Shown one piece after another: positions 1 to 8,455 of a stretch of 64,000 nt of DNA. Position 1 is the stretch's first letter. Every line of letters begins with the position of its first letter. The DNA is from JACDAN01 sp963801855 (GTDB lineage Bacteria > Actinomycetota > Thermoleophilia > Gaiellales > Gaiellaceae). The notes below the pieces were generated by a model. The model saw only the letters and a program-made list of their open reading frames with translations. It had not been told where the DNA came from and made no database searches. The translations under genes and the position numbers were made by a program. The stretch is from NCBI GenBank assembly GCA_963801855.1, contig CAWDGK010000004.1, positions 62,001 through 126,000 on the forward strand. Reading direction: 5' to 3'.

Positions 1-708
1 GACGTCCTGGGAGTCGACCGCGGAGCCGGCGACGAGGAGATCAAGCAGGCGTACAGGGCACTCGCCCGCGAGCTCCATCCCGACGTCTCGTCCGAGGGAG
101 AGGACGACGGTCAGCGCTTCCGCGAGCTGACCGAGGCGTACGCGGTACTCGCCGACGAAAGGTCGCGGCGCCTCTACGACCGCCTGGGCTGGCGCGGTCG
201 CGGCAAGGGGATCTCGCCTCGCCGGGGAGCCGCCCGAAGCTACGCCTCCGACCCGCGCGCCCTGCTCGACGATCTCGAGAGCATCATCGCCGCGTCCGTC
301 GGCAGGGGTGCAGAGAAGGAGCCCTCGAAGGTCGTCGGAGAGGTCGAGCTCGACGCCTATCAGGCGCACCTCGGAGCGACCAGGCGAGTCGAGGTCGGAG
401 CTCCCGAGCCGTGCGCCGCCTGCGAGGGCGCCGGCAAGCGGAAGGCAGTCGCCCACCGCGAGTCCGGCCGCTTCCTCTCACTCGAGGAGTGCCCGGACTG
501 CGGCGGAACCGGGCGGACCCAGGCCGGCCGTCCGGTCGACGTCACCGTTCCGCCGCGAACGCGGGATCAGGATCGCATCCCGCTCGGGCCGGACGAAGTG
601 GCGGTCGTCCGCATCGTCCCCGCCCGCGAGAAGGTCGCAATCCGACTTGCGGCCTCCATCGCGCTCCTGGCGGCGATCGGCTTCCTGCTCTACCTCCTCG
701 CGCTCTAG
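1..708 (+). CDS. DnaJ-like co-chaperone with C-terminal membrane anchor (5' end cut by window)
   Basis: The reading frame is open from the first base, so the N-terminus is missing. The first ~65 residues form a J domain with the HPD tripeptide at visible residues 26-28, which in this family stimulates Hsp70/DnaK ATPase. A central stretch has two CxxCxGxG zinc-binding repeats (CAACEGAGK and ECPDCGGTG), half the four found in canonical DnaJ. The protein ends in about 20 hydrophobic residues (LAASIALLAAIGFLLYLLAL), so it is probably held on the cytoplasmic face of the membrane. It converges on the aldehyde dehydrogenase with 11 bp between stops. It is not a full type I DnaJ: the usual C-terminal substrate domain is shortened to almost nothing. 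Confidence 0.75.
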   Translation, partial: DVLGVDRGAGDEEIKQAYRALARELHPDVSSEGEDDGQRFRELTEAYAVLADERSRRLYDRLGWRGRGKGISPRRGAARSYASDPRALLDDLESIIAASVGRGAEKEPSKVVGEVELDAYQAHLGATRRVEVGAPEPCAACEGAGKRKAVAHRESGRFLSLEECPDCGGTGRTQAGRPVDVTVPPRTRDQDRIPLGPDEVAVVRIVPAREKVAIRLAASIALLAAIGFLLYLLAL

Positions 709-719
709 CCGCGCGGCGG

Positions 720-2180
720 CTAGTCGAGCCCGCCAACGTCGAGGACGACGGTCTTCAGGTCGGTCATGTCGAGCATCGTGTAGCGACCGCCGATCCTTCC
801 CCAACCCGTCTGGGTACCCGAGGCGCCGCCGAACGGCTCGTGAGCCTCCCAGTAGTCGGTCGAGTCGTTGACGACGACGTTTCCGACCTGAAGGTTGTCC
901 AGGTAGGTGAACGCCCGCTTCAGGCTCTTCGTGTAGACGGCCGCCTGAAGCCCGAGATGCGAGTCGTTTGCGACCCTGAGCGCCGTTTCGTCGTCCGCGA
1001 CCTCGATCAGCGGGACGATCGGGCCGAAGGTCTCGTCGCGGTTGATGAGGGTGTCGAGGCCCACGCCGGAGACGACCGTGGGCTGGTAGTAGAGCCCGGT
1101 CGGCCGGCCGTCGTCCCGCCCTCCTCCGACCACGATCTCCGCGCCTTTCTGCAGCGCGTCCTCGAGATGCGCGTCCATCTTCTGGGCGGTCGGCTCGTTG
1201 TTCATCGGGCCGACGAGCGTCTCGTCGTCGTACGGATCGCCGAGCTTCCAGCCCTCCGCCTCCTTGACGACCGCTGCGAGGAAGTCGTCGTGGACGCTCT
1301 TGTGCACGAGCACTCGTTCGGTGGCGCAGCAGACCTGGCCGGCGCAGAAGAAGCCGCCGAAGACGGCGCCTTTCGCCGCCCGCTCGAGATCGGCGTCGGC
1401 GCAGACGATCACCGGCCCGTTGCCGCTCGCCTCGATCAGCGACCGCTTCAGCCCGGCGGCGCGGACGATCTTCGCGGCCGTCGTGTGCGAGCCGATGAAG
1501 CCGATGCAGTCGATGTTGTCGTTCGTGACGAGCGCCTCGCCCGTCTCGCCGCCGCCGTAGACGACGTTGACGACGCCCTCCGGCAGGCCCGCGTCCGCCA
1601 TCGCCTGCATGAACGTCGCCATCGCAATCGGCGTCCACTCGGACGGCTTGATCACGATCGTGTTCCCGGCCGCGATCCCGGGTGCGATCAGCTCGACGGG
1701 GATGAGCGTCGGGAAGTTCCAGGGCGTGATGCACCCGTAGACGCCGTTCGGCTTGCGGAAGGTGAGGATCCGCTTGTTGACGTCCTGCGAGGGGATGATC
1801 GCCGTCTCCATCCGCTTCACGTCCTCGGCGGCGATGCGGAAGTTCTCGGCCGTCTCCTCGATGTCCGGGATCGCCTCGGCCGTGAACGGCTTGCCCTGCT
1901 CGAGCGTGAGCTCACGGGCCATGTCCTCGCGCCGCTCGTCGATCAGGTCGGCGATCGCGTGGCAGACCGCGGCCCGGTCCCAGGCCGAGAGCGCCGCCCA
2001 GCCCGGCTGGGCCTCGCGCGCCGCCCGCGCGGCGCGGTCGACGTCCTCCGCGGAGGCATCCGGAACCTCGGCGAGGGTCTCCCCGGTCACCGGCGAGACG
2101 ATTTGACGGACGTTCGTGCCGGTCGACTCGACCCAGTCGCCCCCGATGAAGTTCTGGAGAGTGCGGACTGTCACTGCCAT
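720..2180 (-). CDS. NAD(P)-dependent aldehyde dehydrogenase, last gene of the pot operon
   Basis: This 486-residue protein has the normal length for the ALDH superfamily. The general-base region reads EASGNGP in place of the more common ELGGK form. The catalytic cysteine lies in GQVCCATER, and the cofactor-binding PWNFP motif is present. The ATG start follows a clear AAAGGAGC ribosome site. It begins 13 nt after the potC stop, so it is very likely co-transcribed with the polyamine transporter. That context suggests oxidation of an aldehyde from polyamine breakdown, for example an aminobutyraldehyde. The substrate is inferred from neighbours only, and other aldehydes are possible. Confidence 0.85.
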   Translation of the reverse strand: MAVTVRTLQNFIGGDWVESTGTNVRQIVSPVTGETLAEVPDASAEDVDRAARAAREAQPGWAALSAWDRAAVCHAIADLIDERREDMARELTLEQGKPFTAEAIPDIEETAENFRIAAEDVKRMETAIIPSQDVNKRILTFRKPNGVYGCITPWNFPTLIPVELIAPGIAAGNTIVIKPSEWTPIAMATFMQAMADAGLPEGVVNVVYGGGETGEALVTNDNIDCIGFIGSHTTAAKIVRAAGLKRSLIEASGNGPVIVCADADLERAAKGAVFGGFFCAGQVCCATERVLVHKSVHDDFLAAVVKEAEGWKLGDPYDDETLVGPMNNEPTAQKMDAHLEDALQKGAEIVVGGGRDDGRPTGLYYQPTVVSGVGLDTLINRDETFGPIVPLIEVADDETALRVANDSHLGLQAAVYTKSLKRAFTYLDNLQVGNVVVNDSTDYWEAHEPFGGASGTQTGWGRIGGRYTMLDMTDLKTVVLDVGGLD

Positions 2181-2193
2181 GGAGCTGCTCCTT

Positions 2194-2997
2194 TCAGAGG
2201 CCGGGAACGACGGCGGCCCGACGGCGCGCCTGGTCGGTTCGGCGGAGGACGAGGTAGGCGAGGACGATCGAGACGACTGTCAGGCCGAGGATCATCACGG
2301 CGGTCGCGTTGATGACGGGCGAGATGCCGAAGCGAAGCGCCGAGAAGATCCGGATCGGCAGCGTCGTCGTGCCGGCGCCGGAGACGAAGTACGAGGTGAT
2401 GAAGTCGTCGAACGAGAAGGTGAAGGCGAGGAGGCTCCCCGCGAGGATTGCCGGGGCGAGGCGGGGGAGGGTCACCTGACGGAAGGTCGACACCGGGCCG
2501 GCGCCGAGGTCGTAGGAGGCCTCCTCGAGGCTCTGGCCCATCCCGACGAAGCGCGCCCGGACGATCAGGGCCACGACGGAGGCGTTGAACACCACGTGCG
2601 AGACGAGCACCGTCTTCATCCCGAGCGGGATCCCGGCCTGCACGAAGAAGATCAGCGCCGAGATTCCGAAGACGATCTCGGGAGTGACGAGCGCCATGTA
2701 GACGAGCGCGTCGATCGGCGTGCGGAGGAGCCGGGGCATGGAAGGCAGTGCGAGCGCCAGCAGCGTTCCCAGCGTCGCGGCGACCACGGCGTTGCCGGCC
2801 GCGATGATCAGGCTGTTCCGAAAGGGCTCGGTGATCGTCGGGTCGCGCAGAGCCTCGCCGAACCACTTCGTCGAGAAGCCCTCCCAGTTCAGTGCCTGGC
2901 GGCCGCCGTTGAACGCAAAGACGACGACGACCGCGATCGGCGCATAGAGGAAGACGTAGACGAGGGCGGCCCAGCCGCCGAGGAGACGCTTACCCAC
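2194..2997 (-). CDS. potC: polyamine ABC transporter permease PotC
   Basis: This is a 267-residue inner-membrane permease of the PotC/YdcV type with about six hydrophobic segments. The cytoplasmic EAA loop is seen as EEASYDLGAGPVSTFRQVTLP, which couples to the ATPase PotA. It starts with GTG and overlaps the end of potB by 8 bp, implying translational coupling. Order in the operon is potA-potD-potB-potC-aldehyde dehydrogenase. With PotB it forms the channel for spermidine or putrescine uptake. The family is clear, but the exact substrate cannot be read from sequence. Confidence 0.9.
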   Translation of the reverse strand: MGKRLLGGWAALVYVFLYAPIAVVVVFAFNGGRQALNWEGFSTKWFGEALRDPTITEPFRNSLIIAAGNAVVAATLGTLLALALPSMPRLLRTPIDALVYMALVTPEIVFGISALIFFVQAGIPLGMKTVLVSHVVFNASVVALIVRARFVGMGQSLEEASYDLGAGPVSTFRQVTLPRLAPAILAGSLLAFTFSFDDFITSYFVSGAGTTTLPIRIFSALRFGISPVINATAVMILGLTVVSIVLAYLVLRRTDQARRRAAVVPGL

Positions 2998-3889
2998 CGT
3001 ATTGCTCCTCTCGCGCTGCGAGGCGAGTGAACGCCAGGATCGTCAGGGTCATCGCGCCGATCACGACCATCGCGATCGCGGCGCCGAACGGCCAGTCGCG
3101 GGCGGTGAGGAACTGCTGCGCGATCAGGTTCCCGGCGTAGACGGTGAGGTCGCCGCCGAGGATCACAGGGATCAGGTACTCGCCCGTGAGCGGGATGAAG
3201 ACGAGCAGGCAGCCGACGATCACCCCCGGCATGACGAGCGGGAGGGTTACTCGCCGGAAAGCCGTCAGCGGCCGGTCTCCGAGATCTCCTGCCGCGTCCA
3301 CCAGCGTCCAATCCATGCGCTCGAGAGCTGCGTAGAGAGGCAGGATCATGAGCGGCAGATAGTTGTAGACCACGCCGATGTAGATCGCCTCGGGCTTGTA
3401 GAGGAGCGTGAAGTCCGATCCCGTGATCCCGACGTCCGCCAGCCACCGGAAGAGGAAGAAATCGGGGCTGAGGATGATCAGCCAGGCGTAGGTTCGGATC
3501 AGGAAGCTCGTCCAGAACGGGATGATGACGAGCAGGAGGAGCAGGGTCTTCCGCTTCGCGTACCTGGCGAGGTAGTAGGCGAAGGGAAAGCCGACGAGCA
3601 GCGTCGCAGCGGTTCCGAAGAGCGCAAGTCCCAGGGTCCGCAGGAAGACCTCGCCGTAGAGCGGGTCCCAGAGGTAGCGGAAGTTCTCGAGCGAGAAGTC
3701 GTAGACGACGTCCGTGAACCCCTCGCGCCGGGAGACGCTGAACACCGCCATGATCCCGAGCGGCGCGAGGAAGAAGAGCACGTACCAGGCGGCCGCCGGC
3801 GCCGCCAGCCACCAGGGGTAGCGCGGGCCGCCCGCGCCGGCGCGAATCCCCTGCCGGCGCGGGCTGACTCGTGACGCCTCGACCGCCAC
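2990..3889 (-). CDS. potB: polyamine ABC transporter permease PotB
   Basis: This 299-residue membrane protein is the first of the two Pot permeases. An N-terminal membrane span (WWLAAPAAAWYVLFFLAPLG) is followed by five more and by an EAA loop (VDAAGDLGDRPLTAFRRVTLP). It starts at a GTG that directly abuts the potD stop codon with no spacer (TAG then GTG), so translation is probably coupled. It partners PotC in the membrane and receives substrate from the lipoprotein PotD. The frame is intact and of typical length. Confidence 0.9.
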   Translation of the reverse strand: MAVEASRVSPRRQGIRAGAGGPRYPWWLAAPAAAWYVLFFLAPLGIMAVFSVSRREGFTDVVYDFSLENFRYLWDPLYGEVFLRTLGLALFGTAATLLVGFPFAYYLARYAKRKTLLLLLVIIPFWTSFLIRTYAWLIILSPDFFLFRWLADVGITGSDFTLLYKPEAIYIGVVYNYLPLMILPLYAALERMDWTLVDAAGDLGDRPLTAFRRVTLPLVMPGVIVGCLLVFIPLTGEYLIPVILGGDLTVYAGNLIAQQFLTARDWPFGAAIAMVVIGAMTLTILAFTRLAAREEQYGG

Positions 3890-5026
3890 CTATGCGGCCT
3901 TGAACTCCGTCCAGATGCGGTCCCGGAGCCTTGTCCCCTCCGGAGACACCGCGTTCGCCTCCAGCTTCTCGAGCGTCGCCGGCGCCGGGAAGACGTCGGT
4001 GTTCGAGAACACCGCCGGGTCGATCGCCGGCTTGAGCATGTCGCGCCTGACCGGGGATCCGTAGTAGGTGAACTCCGTCTCGAGCGCGTTGTGCTCCGGG
4101 TCGTAGACGTAGTCGATCCACGCGTGCGCGGCGTCCGGGTTCTTCGCTCCGACCGGGATGACGTAGGAGTCGACCCAGAACTCGCCGCCCTCCTCGGCGA
4201 CGATGTAGTCGGCCGGCTTCTTCGCCGCGACCGCCGCGCCGTCGCCGTTCCAGCCGAGCGCCATGGCCGACCGGCCCGCGATCAGCATCTGCTTGTACTC
4301 GGTCGAGGTGATCGCCTGGATGTGTGGCTTCAGCTCGAGCAGCTCCTTCTTGGCCTGCTCCAGCTCCGCCTTGTCGTCGCTGTTGTACGAGAAGCCGTTC
4401 ATCACGAGCGCCGAGCCGATGACCTCCGGCGCGCCGTCCAGCACGGTGACTTTCTTCGAGTATGCGCCCTTCGCGAGATCGAAGAAGTCCCGCCACGACG
4501 CCGGCTTCTCCTTGACCAGGTCGGTGCGGTAGACGAAGCCGGTCGTGCCCCAGTCCTTCGGGACCGACCACTCGTCGTTCGGGTCGAAGGGCAGCTTCCT
4601 GAACTTCGGGTCGATCGCCTTCTCGACGGTCGGAAGCTTCGACCAGTCGATCGGCTCGAGCAGGTCTGAGTCCGCGAGGATCGCGACCATGTAGCCCGTC
4701 GGCGTCGCGAGGTCGTAGCCGCGAGCGCCGGCCTGGAGCTTCGCCTGCAGGTCTTCGTTCGAGGCGAAGAACGACTTCTTGATGTTGACGCCGGTCGCCT
4801 TCGTGAACGCTGGATACGTCTTCGGGTTCACGTAGTCGGCCCAGTTGTAGTAGTGCATCGTGCCGCCGAGCTCCTCGGTCGTCTCGGTATTCGTCGTGTC
4901 GCCCGCGGCCGAGCCTCCGTCATCGTCGTCGCTTCCGCAGGCGGCGGTCAGCGCGGTCAGCGCCGAGATCGCGACGAAGCCCTTGCGGTTGTAGGTGCGC
5001 TCCCAGATCGATCTCTCGTCAGGCAT
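3890..5026 (-). CDS. potD: polyamine-binding lipoprotein PotD
   Basis: This 378-residue periplasmic-type solute-binding protein has a lipobox ending at Cys30 (LTAACG), so it should be lipid-anchored outside the membrane, as usual in Gram-positives. The signal region includes an RK pair and a short hydrophobic stretch. A low-complexity acidic and Thr/Glu linker follows. The mature part has the PotD hallmark YNWADYVNP, early in the fold that closes over spermidine or putrescine. It overlaps potA by 8 bp and abuts potB. In most operons potD is last; here it sits between the ATPase and the permeases. Confidence 0.9.
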   Translation of the reverse strand: MPDERSIWERTYNRKGFVAISALTALTAACGSDDDDGGSAAGDTTNTETTEELGGTMHYYNWADYVNPKTYPAFTKATGVNIKKSFFASNEDLQAKLQAGARGYDLATPTGYMVAILADSDLLEPIDWSKLPTVEKAIDPKFRKLPFDPNDEWSVPKDWGTTGFVYRTDLVKEKPASWRDFFDLAKGAYSKKVTVLDGAPEVIGSALVMNGFSYNSDDKAELEQAKKELLELKPHIQAITSTEYKQMLIAGRSAMALGWNGDGAAVAAKKPADYIVAEEGGEFWVDSYVIPVGAKNPDAAHAWIDYVYDPEHNALETEFTYYGSPVRRDMLKPAIDPAVFSNTDVFPAPATLEKLEANAVSPEGTRLRDRIWTEFKAA

Positions 5027-6038
5027 GCACTGTCTCCTCCCGTTCGTTTTGGTCGAGCCGCAGAGCCGCGTCCTCGTCCCAGGTCAGTACGACGCGCTCG
5101 CCCTCCCGGAGCGCGTCGGTCTTCTCGTCGCCGCCACGCTGGCGCCGAACGAGTATCTCTTGGCCGTCGTCCGCCTTGATCAGGCACTGGATCGCGGGCC
5201 CGATCACCATCGCGGTCACCACGACGCCGGGCAGCCCGCCGGACTGCTCACCGCGTGAGATTCGGAGCTGTTCGGGCCGCACGGCGACGACAGACCCGTT
5301 GGTGCGGATGAAGTTCGTCTCGCCGATGAAGTCGGCCACGAACTTGCTGGCCGGCGCGTCGTAGATCTCGCCCGGCGGCCCGAGTTGCTCGATCCGCCCG
5401 CGGTTCATGACCGCGACGCGGTCAGACATCGCCAGCGCCTCCTCCTGGTCGTGTGTGACGTAGACGAACGTGATTCCGATCTCCGACTGGATTCGTTTCA
5501 GCTCGATCTGGAGCTCCTTGCGCACCTTCAGGTCGAGCGCGCCGAGCGGCTCGTCCAGGAGGAGCACCTTCGGCGCCAGCACGAGCGCGCGGGCCAGCGC
5601 GACTCGCTGCTGCTGTCCGCCCGAGAGCTGCCGCGGCTTGCGTCCGGCCAGGTCTTCGAGCTTCACGAGCCGGAGGAGCTCCGTCGCGCGGGCGTGACGC
5701 TCGTTCCTGCGGAGGCCGCGTTGCTTGAGCCCGTACGCGACGTTCTCGATCACCGTGAGGTGCGGGAAGAGCGCGTAGCTCTGGAACACGGTGTTGACGT
5801 CTCGCTTGTACGGGGGAAGCGCCGCGACGTCGGCGCCGTCGATCAGGATCTCGCCCTCGTCCGGCCGCTCGAAGCCTGCGATCAGGCGCAGCGTGGTCGT
5901 CTTCCCGCAACCCGACGGCCCGAGGAGCGAGAGGAACTCGCCCTTGTGCACACCGAGGTCGAGGCGGTCGACGGCGACGACGTCGTCGAACCGTCTCGTG
6001 ACACCTCGAAGCTCGACGTCGTACGCCTCCACCCGCAA
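5019..6038 (-). CDS. potA: polyamine ABC transporter ATP-binding protein PotA
   Basis: This is a 339-residue ATPase of the MalK/PotA type. Walker A is GPSGCGKTT, the signature LSGGQQQR, Walker B VLLLDEPLGALD, and the switch histidine is in VTHDQEEA. A C-terminal TOBE-like regulatory domain follows (from about residue 240). The chosen start is TTG, seven bases after a GAGG site; a GTG two codons downstream is an alternative. It is the promoter-proximal gene of the operon and faces the lysyl-oxidase-like gene across a 104-bp divergent intergenic region that must hold both promoters. Confidence 0.9.
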   Translation of the reverse strand: MRVEAYDVELRGVTRRFDDVVAVDRLDLGVHKGEFLSLLGPSGCGKTTTLRLIAGFERPDEGEILIDGADVAALPPYKRDVNTVFQSYALFPHLTVIENVAYGLKQRGLRRNERHARATELLRLVKLEDLAGRKPRQLSGGQQQRVALARALVLAPKVLLLDEPLGALDLKVRKELQIELKRIQSEIGITFVYVTHDQEEALAMSDRVAVMNRGRIEQLGPPGEIYDAPASKFVADFIGETNFIRTNGSVVAVRPEQLRISRGEQSGGLPGVVVTAMVIGPAIQCLIKADDGQEILVRRQRGGDEKTDALREGERVVLTWDEDAALRLDQNEREETVHA

Positions 6039-6142
6039 CGGTACGACCTCAGCTAGGGCAATTTCAAGCGGGATCGCGCAGGCTTGCGCAGATTTGTCGA
6101 ATGTGTCTTGATGTACGGGTCGTCACTTGAGAGGGGAAACAC

Positions 6143-6973
6143 ATGCGCCGGTTGAGCCTGTTCGTCCTAACAGCTGCTGCGGTGGCACTCGGGGTTGCGG
6201 CTGTGAGTCAGGGCGGCAAGACGCCCGCGCCGGCCGGCCTGCTGCCGGACCTCCAGACCGTCGTTCCTCTCCACCTTCAGCTCGTCAACCAGCAGCAGAA
6301 AGAGTTCCTGCGCTTCTCGAACGGGATCGCCAACACGGGTGCCGGCACGCTCGCCATGCGACCGGACCCTCCGATCGCCTCCGCCACCACGACGACGACC
6401 GCAATTCAGGAGTTCCGCGACGCCAACACGCTCTACAAGTGCGGCGAGCAGCCGAAGCAGGTGACCGACTGTTACAACGTCGTCTCCGAGCGCCCCGCGG
6501 GCACGTTCGACTTCCACCCGGCGCACAACCACTGGCACATCGACAACGTTGCGTTGTTCGAGGTGCGCAAGGGCAGCCCGACCGGGCCGGTCGTCGGCGG
6601 TAACTCGATCAAGACGACCTTCTGCCTGATCGACTGGTACAAGCTCGAGGGCAACTCTCCCGCCGGCGAGCGGCTTTTCTTCGACTGCGAGACGAGCTAC
6701 CAGGGCATCTCGCCGGGCTGGGTCGACCAGTACCACCACTCGCTCGACGGCCAGGAGTTGAACCTGACCGGCGTCCCGAACGCGAGCGACTACTACCTCG
6801 TGAGCACCGCCAACCATGCGCGTGCGTTCGTGGAGTCCAACTACACGAACAACACGGCGTGGGTGAAGTTCACGCTCTCCGGGACCGCGGGCGGCAACCG
6901 GAAGGTCGTGGTCACGGGCCACTCGGCGTGTGCGACGCCGGGACTCTGCGGGGTGGGCGCCCCGAATCGGTAA
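6143..6973 (+). CDS. secreted lysyl-oxidase-family protein
   Basis: The 276-residue protein starts at an ATG preceded by AGAGGGG and carries a Sec signal peptide (RRLSLFVLTAAAVALGVAAV). The centre holds HPAHNHWH, with histidines 125, 128, 130 and 132, matching the copper-binding histidine cluster of lysyl oxidases. FCLIDWYKLE and cysteines near the C-terminus (HSACATPGLCG) also fit the family. Characterised lysyl oxidases oxidise peptidyl lysine using copper and a lysine-tyrosyl quinone. Whether this bacterial member is catalytic cannot be seen here. It stands alone with its own promoter region, divergent from potA. Confidence 0.75.
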   Translation: MRRLSLFVLTAAAVALGVAAVSQGGKTPAPAGLLPDLQTVVPLHLQLVNQQQKEFLRFSNGIANTGAGTLAMRPDPPIASATTTTTAIQEFRDANTLYKCGEQPKQVTDCYNVVSERPAGTFDFHPAHNHWHIDNVALFEVRKGSPTGPVVGGNSIKTTFCLIDWYKLEGNSPAGERLFFDCETSYQGISPGWVDQYHHSLDGQELNLTGVPNASDYYLVSTANHARAFVESNYTNNTAWVKFTLSGTAGGNRKVVVTGHSACATPGLCGVGAPNR

Positions 6974-7054
6974 ACGGATGCTTCCGGGAACGCGAGAGGA
7001 AATTCATACGAGCCCGCACAATGAGCCGTCCATAGGCAACAGCGGGCAATCCTC

Positions 7055-7195
7055 GTGATCCAGCTCGCGACCTGCGAACACGCTCTTGAGGCCTTCCAGG
7101 CCGCGGAGAACGTCAGAGACGAGTCGTTCGTCAAAGACCTCGAGCGGATCATCGCCCGGACGCGGGAAGAACTCGAAGCCTTGCCGGAAACGTAA
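7055..7195 (+). CDS. possible small protein, 46 residues
   Basis: A GTG-initiated frame encodes 46 residues rich in Glu, Ala, Arg and Leu, with a heptad-like amphipathic helix and a normal high-GC third codon position. In-frame stops lie 33 bp upstream and at the end. There is no recognisable family and no strong ribosome site, so it may be chance or a remnant. It lies between the lysyl-oxidase-like gene and the lipoprotein gene. The rest of 6974-7285 shows nothing else I can support. Confidence 0.35.
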   Translation: MIQLATCEHALEAFQAAENVRDESFVKDLERIIARTREELEALPET

Positions 7196-7285
7196 GGCGA
7201 GCAGCCTCGGCGACGCGGTGGAGGTCCCGGGGGTTCCGGCCGGATGTCTAGTTGTTGCGGCCGGCCGACGCGTTATCGTCCGCCC

Positions 7286-7885
7286 ATGCTGGCTTCCGCC
7301 GCAATCCGCACGGTATGCGCAGCAGGTGCGCTCGCCCTTCTCTCCGCCGGGTGCGGAGGCGGAGCAGGCGGCGGTGGCGGCGAGGCAACGTTCGACCCAG
7401 GGCCCGCGACTGTGGCAAAGCTGGGGACTACGTTCGCTCTCGGGGAGCGGGCGTTCGTCCGCTACTCCGGCCTTGGCGCGAAGCTCGAGCCTACGGTTGA
7501 GACGACGCTCGGCGTCACCGTGAAGAAGGTGGACGAGGGCGATTCGTCGGACATCGAGGACCTCGGCGACAGCGTCGTGCCCTGGTACGTGCACGTCGAG
7601 TACGAGAATCACGGCGACGCCCCTATTCACGCCGGCGCAGGCCCCGGCGGCCGCTTCAAGATCCGCGGCTCCGACGGCGAGGAGTACGACCGCACCGGGA
7701 CGGTCACCATCAGTGGGGAGTTCGACGCCTGTCCAAGTGTCGATGCTCAAGCGACGCTCGCCCGTGACGAAGCGATCGCGGACTGCGTCGTAGTAGGGAT
7801 GAAGGAGGGCATCACGCCGAAGCAGGTGCGCTTCACCGGCGATTACGCGGCGATGGGTAAGCCGATCGGTTGGACGGTCGACTGA
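7286..7885 (+). CDS. secreted lipoprotein of unknown function
   Basis: The 199-residue product has a signal peptide ending in the lipobox LSAGC (cysteine near residue 23) followed by a Gly-rich linker. The remaining part is predicted soluble, with strands such as VVPWYVHVEYENHG. It resembles the immunoglobulin-like folds of small actinobacterial lipoproteins, but I cannot name a family. Two cysteines (FDACPS and IADCVV) could pair. An ATG fifteen codons into the longest frame is preferred because it starts exactly at the signal peptide. It ends within the start of the next frame. Confidence 0.6.
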   Translation: MLASAAIRTVCAAGALALLSAGCGGGAGGGGGEATFDPGPATVAKLGTTFALGERAFVRYSGLGAKLEPTVETTLGVTVKKVDEGDSSDIEDLGDSVVPWYVHVEYENHGDAPIHAGAGPGGRFKIRGSDGEEYDRTGTVTISGEFDACPSVDAQATLARDEAIADCVVVGMKEGITPKQVRFTGDYAAMGKPIGWTVD

Positions 7886-8169
7886 CGTCGGAGCGCGTGA
7901 CCTACCGTTTCCCGCGGTCTGGCCTTGCGCGGTGCGACGTGAAGTTCGCCCAGCCTGTCAATTCCTGTGTGCCGGTCGTGTCTGTGAGGAGAAAGACGGA
8001 CGGGTCGCCCACAAACGTGTTACTGGCTCCGGCAACGAATCAGGACCACACCCCGACGAGTAGCTACGCGGGTCTCGATAACGACGAAGTCGCCGTGATG
8101 CACCACGACACCGCCGGCGTGTTGACGACGACCGCCCGACCGGCCTTCTACATCGCGGTCTTCTGCTAA
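7870..8169 (+). pseudogene. C-terminal piece of a secreted beta-sandwich protein
   Basis: A short frame of about 100 codons (TTG start, or GTG slightly downstream) ends in PAFYIAVFC. That ending, and the pattern CDVKFAQPVNSCVPVV, recall the last domain of secreted actinobacterial proteins that finish with a strand and terminal cysteine. No signal peptide or N-terminal domain precedes it; the upstream codons overlap the lipoprotein gene. It is best read as a truncated 3' remnant. The similarity is from memory of a pattern, so confidence is limited. Confidence 0.4.
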
Positions 8170-8390
8170 CGCCCAGGCTTCTGCTCACAAGGGGACGCGC
8201 GCTGTCCCCTTGCGAGCACCCGCTGTTCTCCGCTTCGCCGTCGAAAGGCTAGGACGGCCGCAAATCAATTCAAACGATCGCGAACCCGAACCTCAAGCTC
8301 GAACCCGCTACAGGCCGGCAGGGGTAGGGGGTAGCCCCTCAGTTGTGACGTTCGCGCCGGGTCCCTCCATGCGTCCACTTGTCGCGCGAT

Positions 8391-8428
8391 CGGGTCTTGA
8401 GTGTCCGGAGAGTTCCGCTCAAGACCCG
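8391..8428. repeat. 11-bp perfect inverted repeat (possible terminator)
   Basis: The arms CGGGTCTTGAG (8391-8401) and CTCAAGACCCG (8418-8428) are exact complements with a 16-base spacer. It lies in the non-coding 8170-8455 region between the converging gene remnant and the DUF4386-type pair, so it could act as a bidirectional terminator, although no T-run follows. I see no gene in the rest of 8170-8455. Confidence 0.45.
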
Positions 8429-8455
8429 GCGGCGGCTCTCGGGCGCGTTCTGCCT

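Noticed and set aside
411..2312. A 633-codon plus-strand frame opposite the aldehyde dehydrogenase.
   Set aside because: Biased composition and no motifs; the minus strand encodes a complete aldehyde dehydrogenase with ribosome site.
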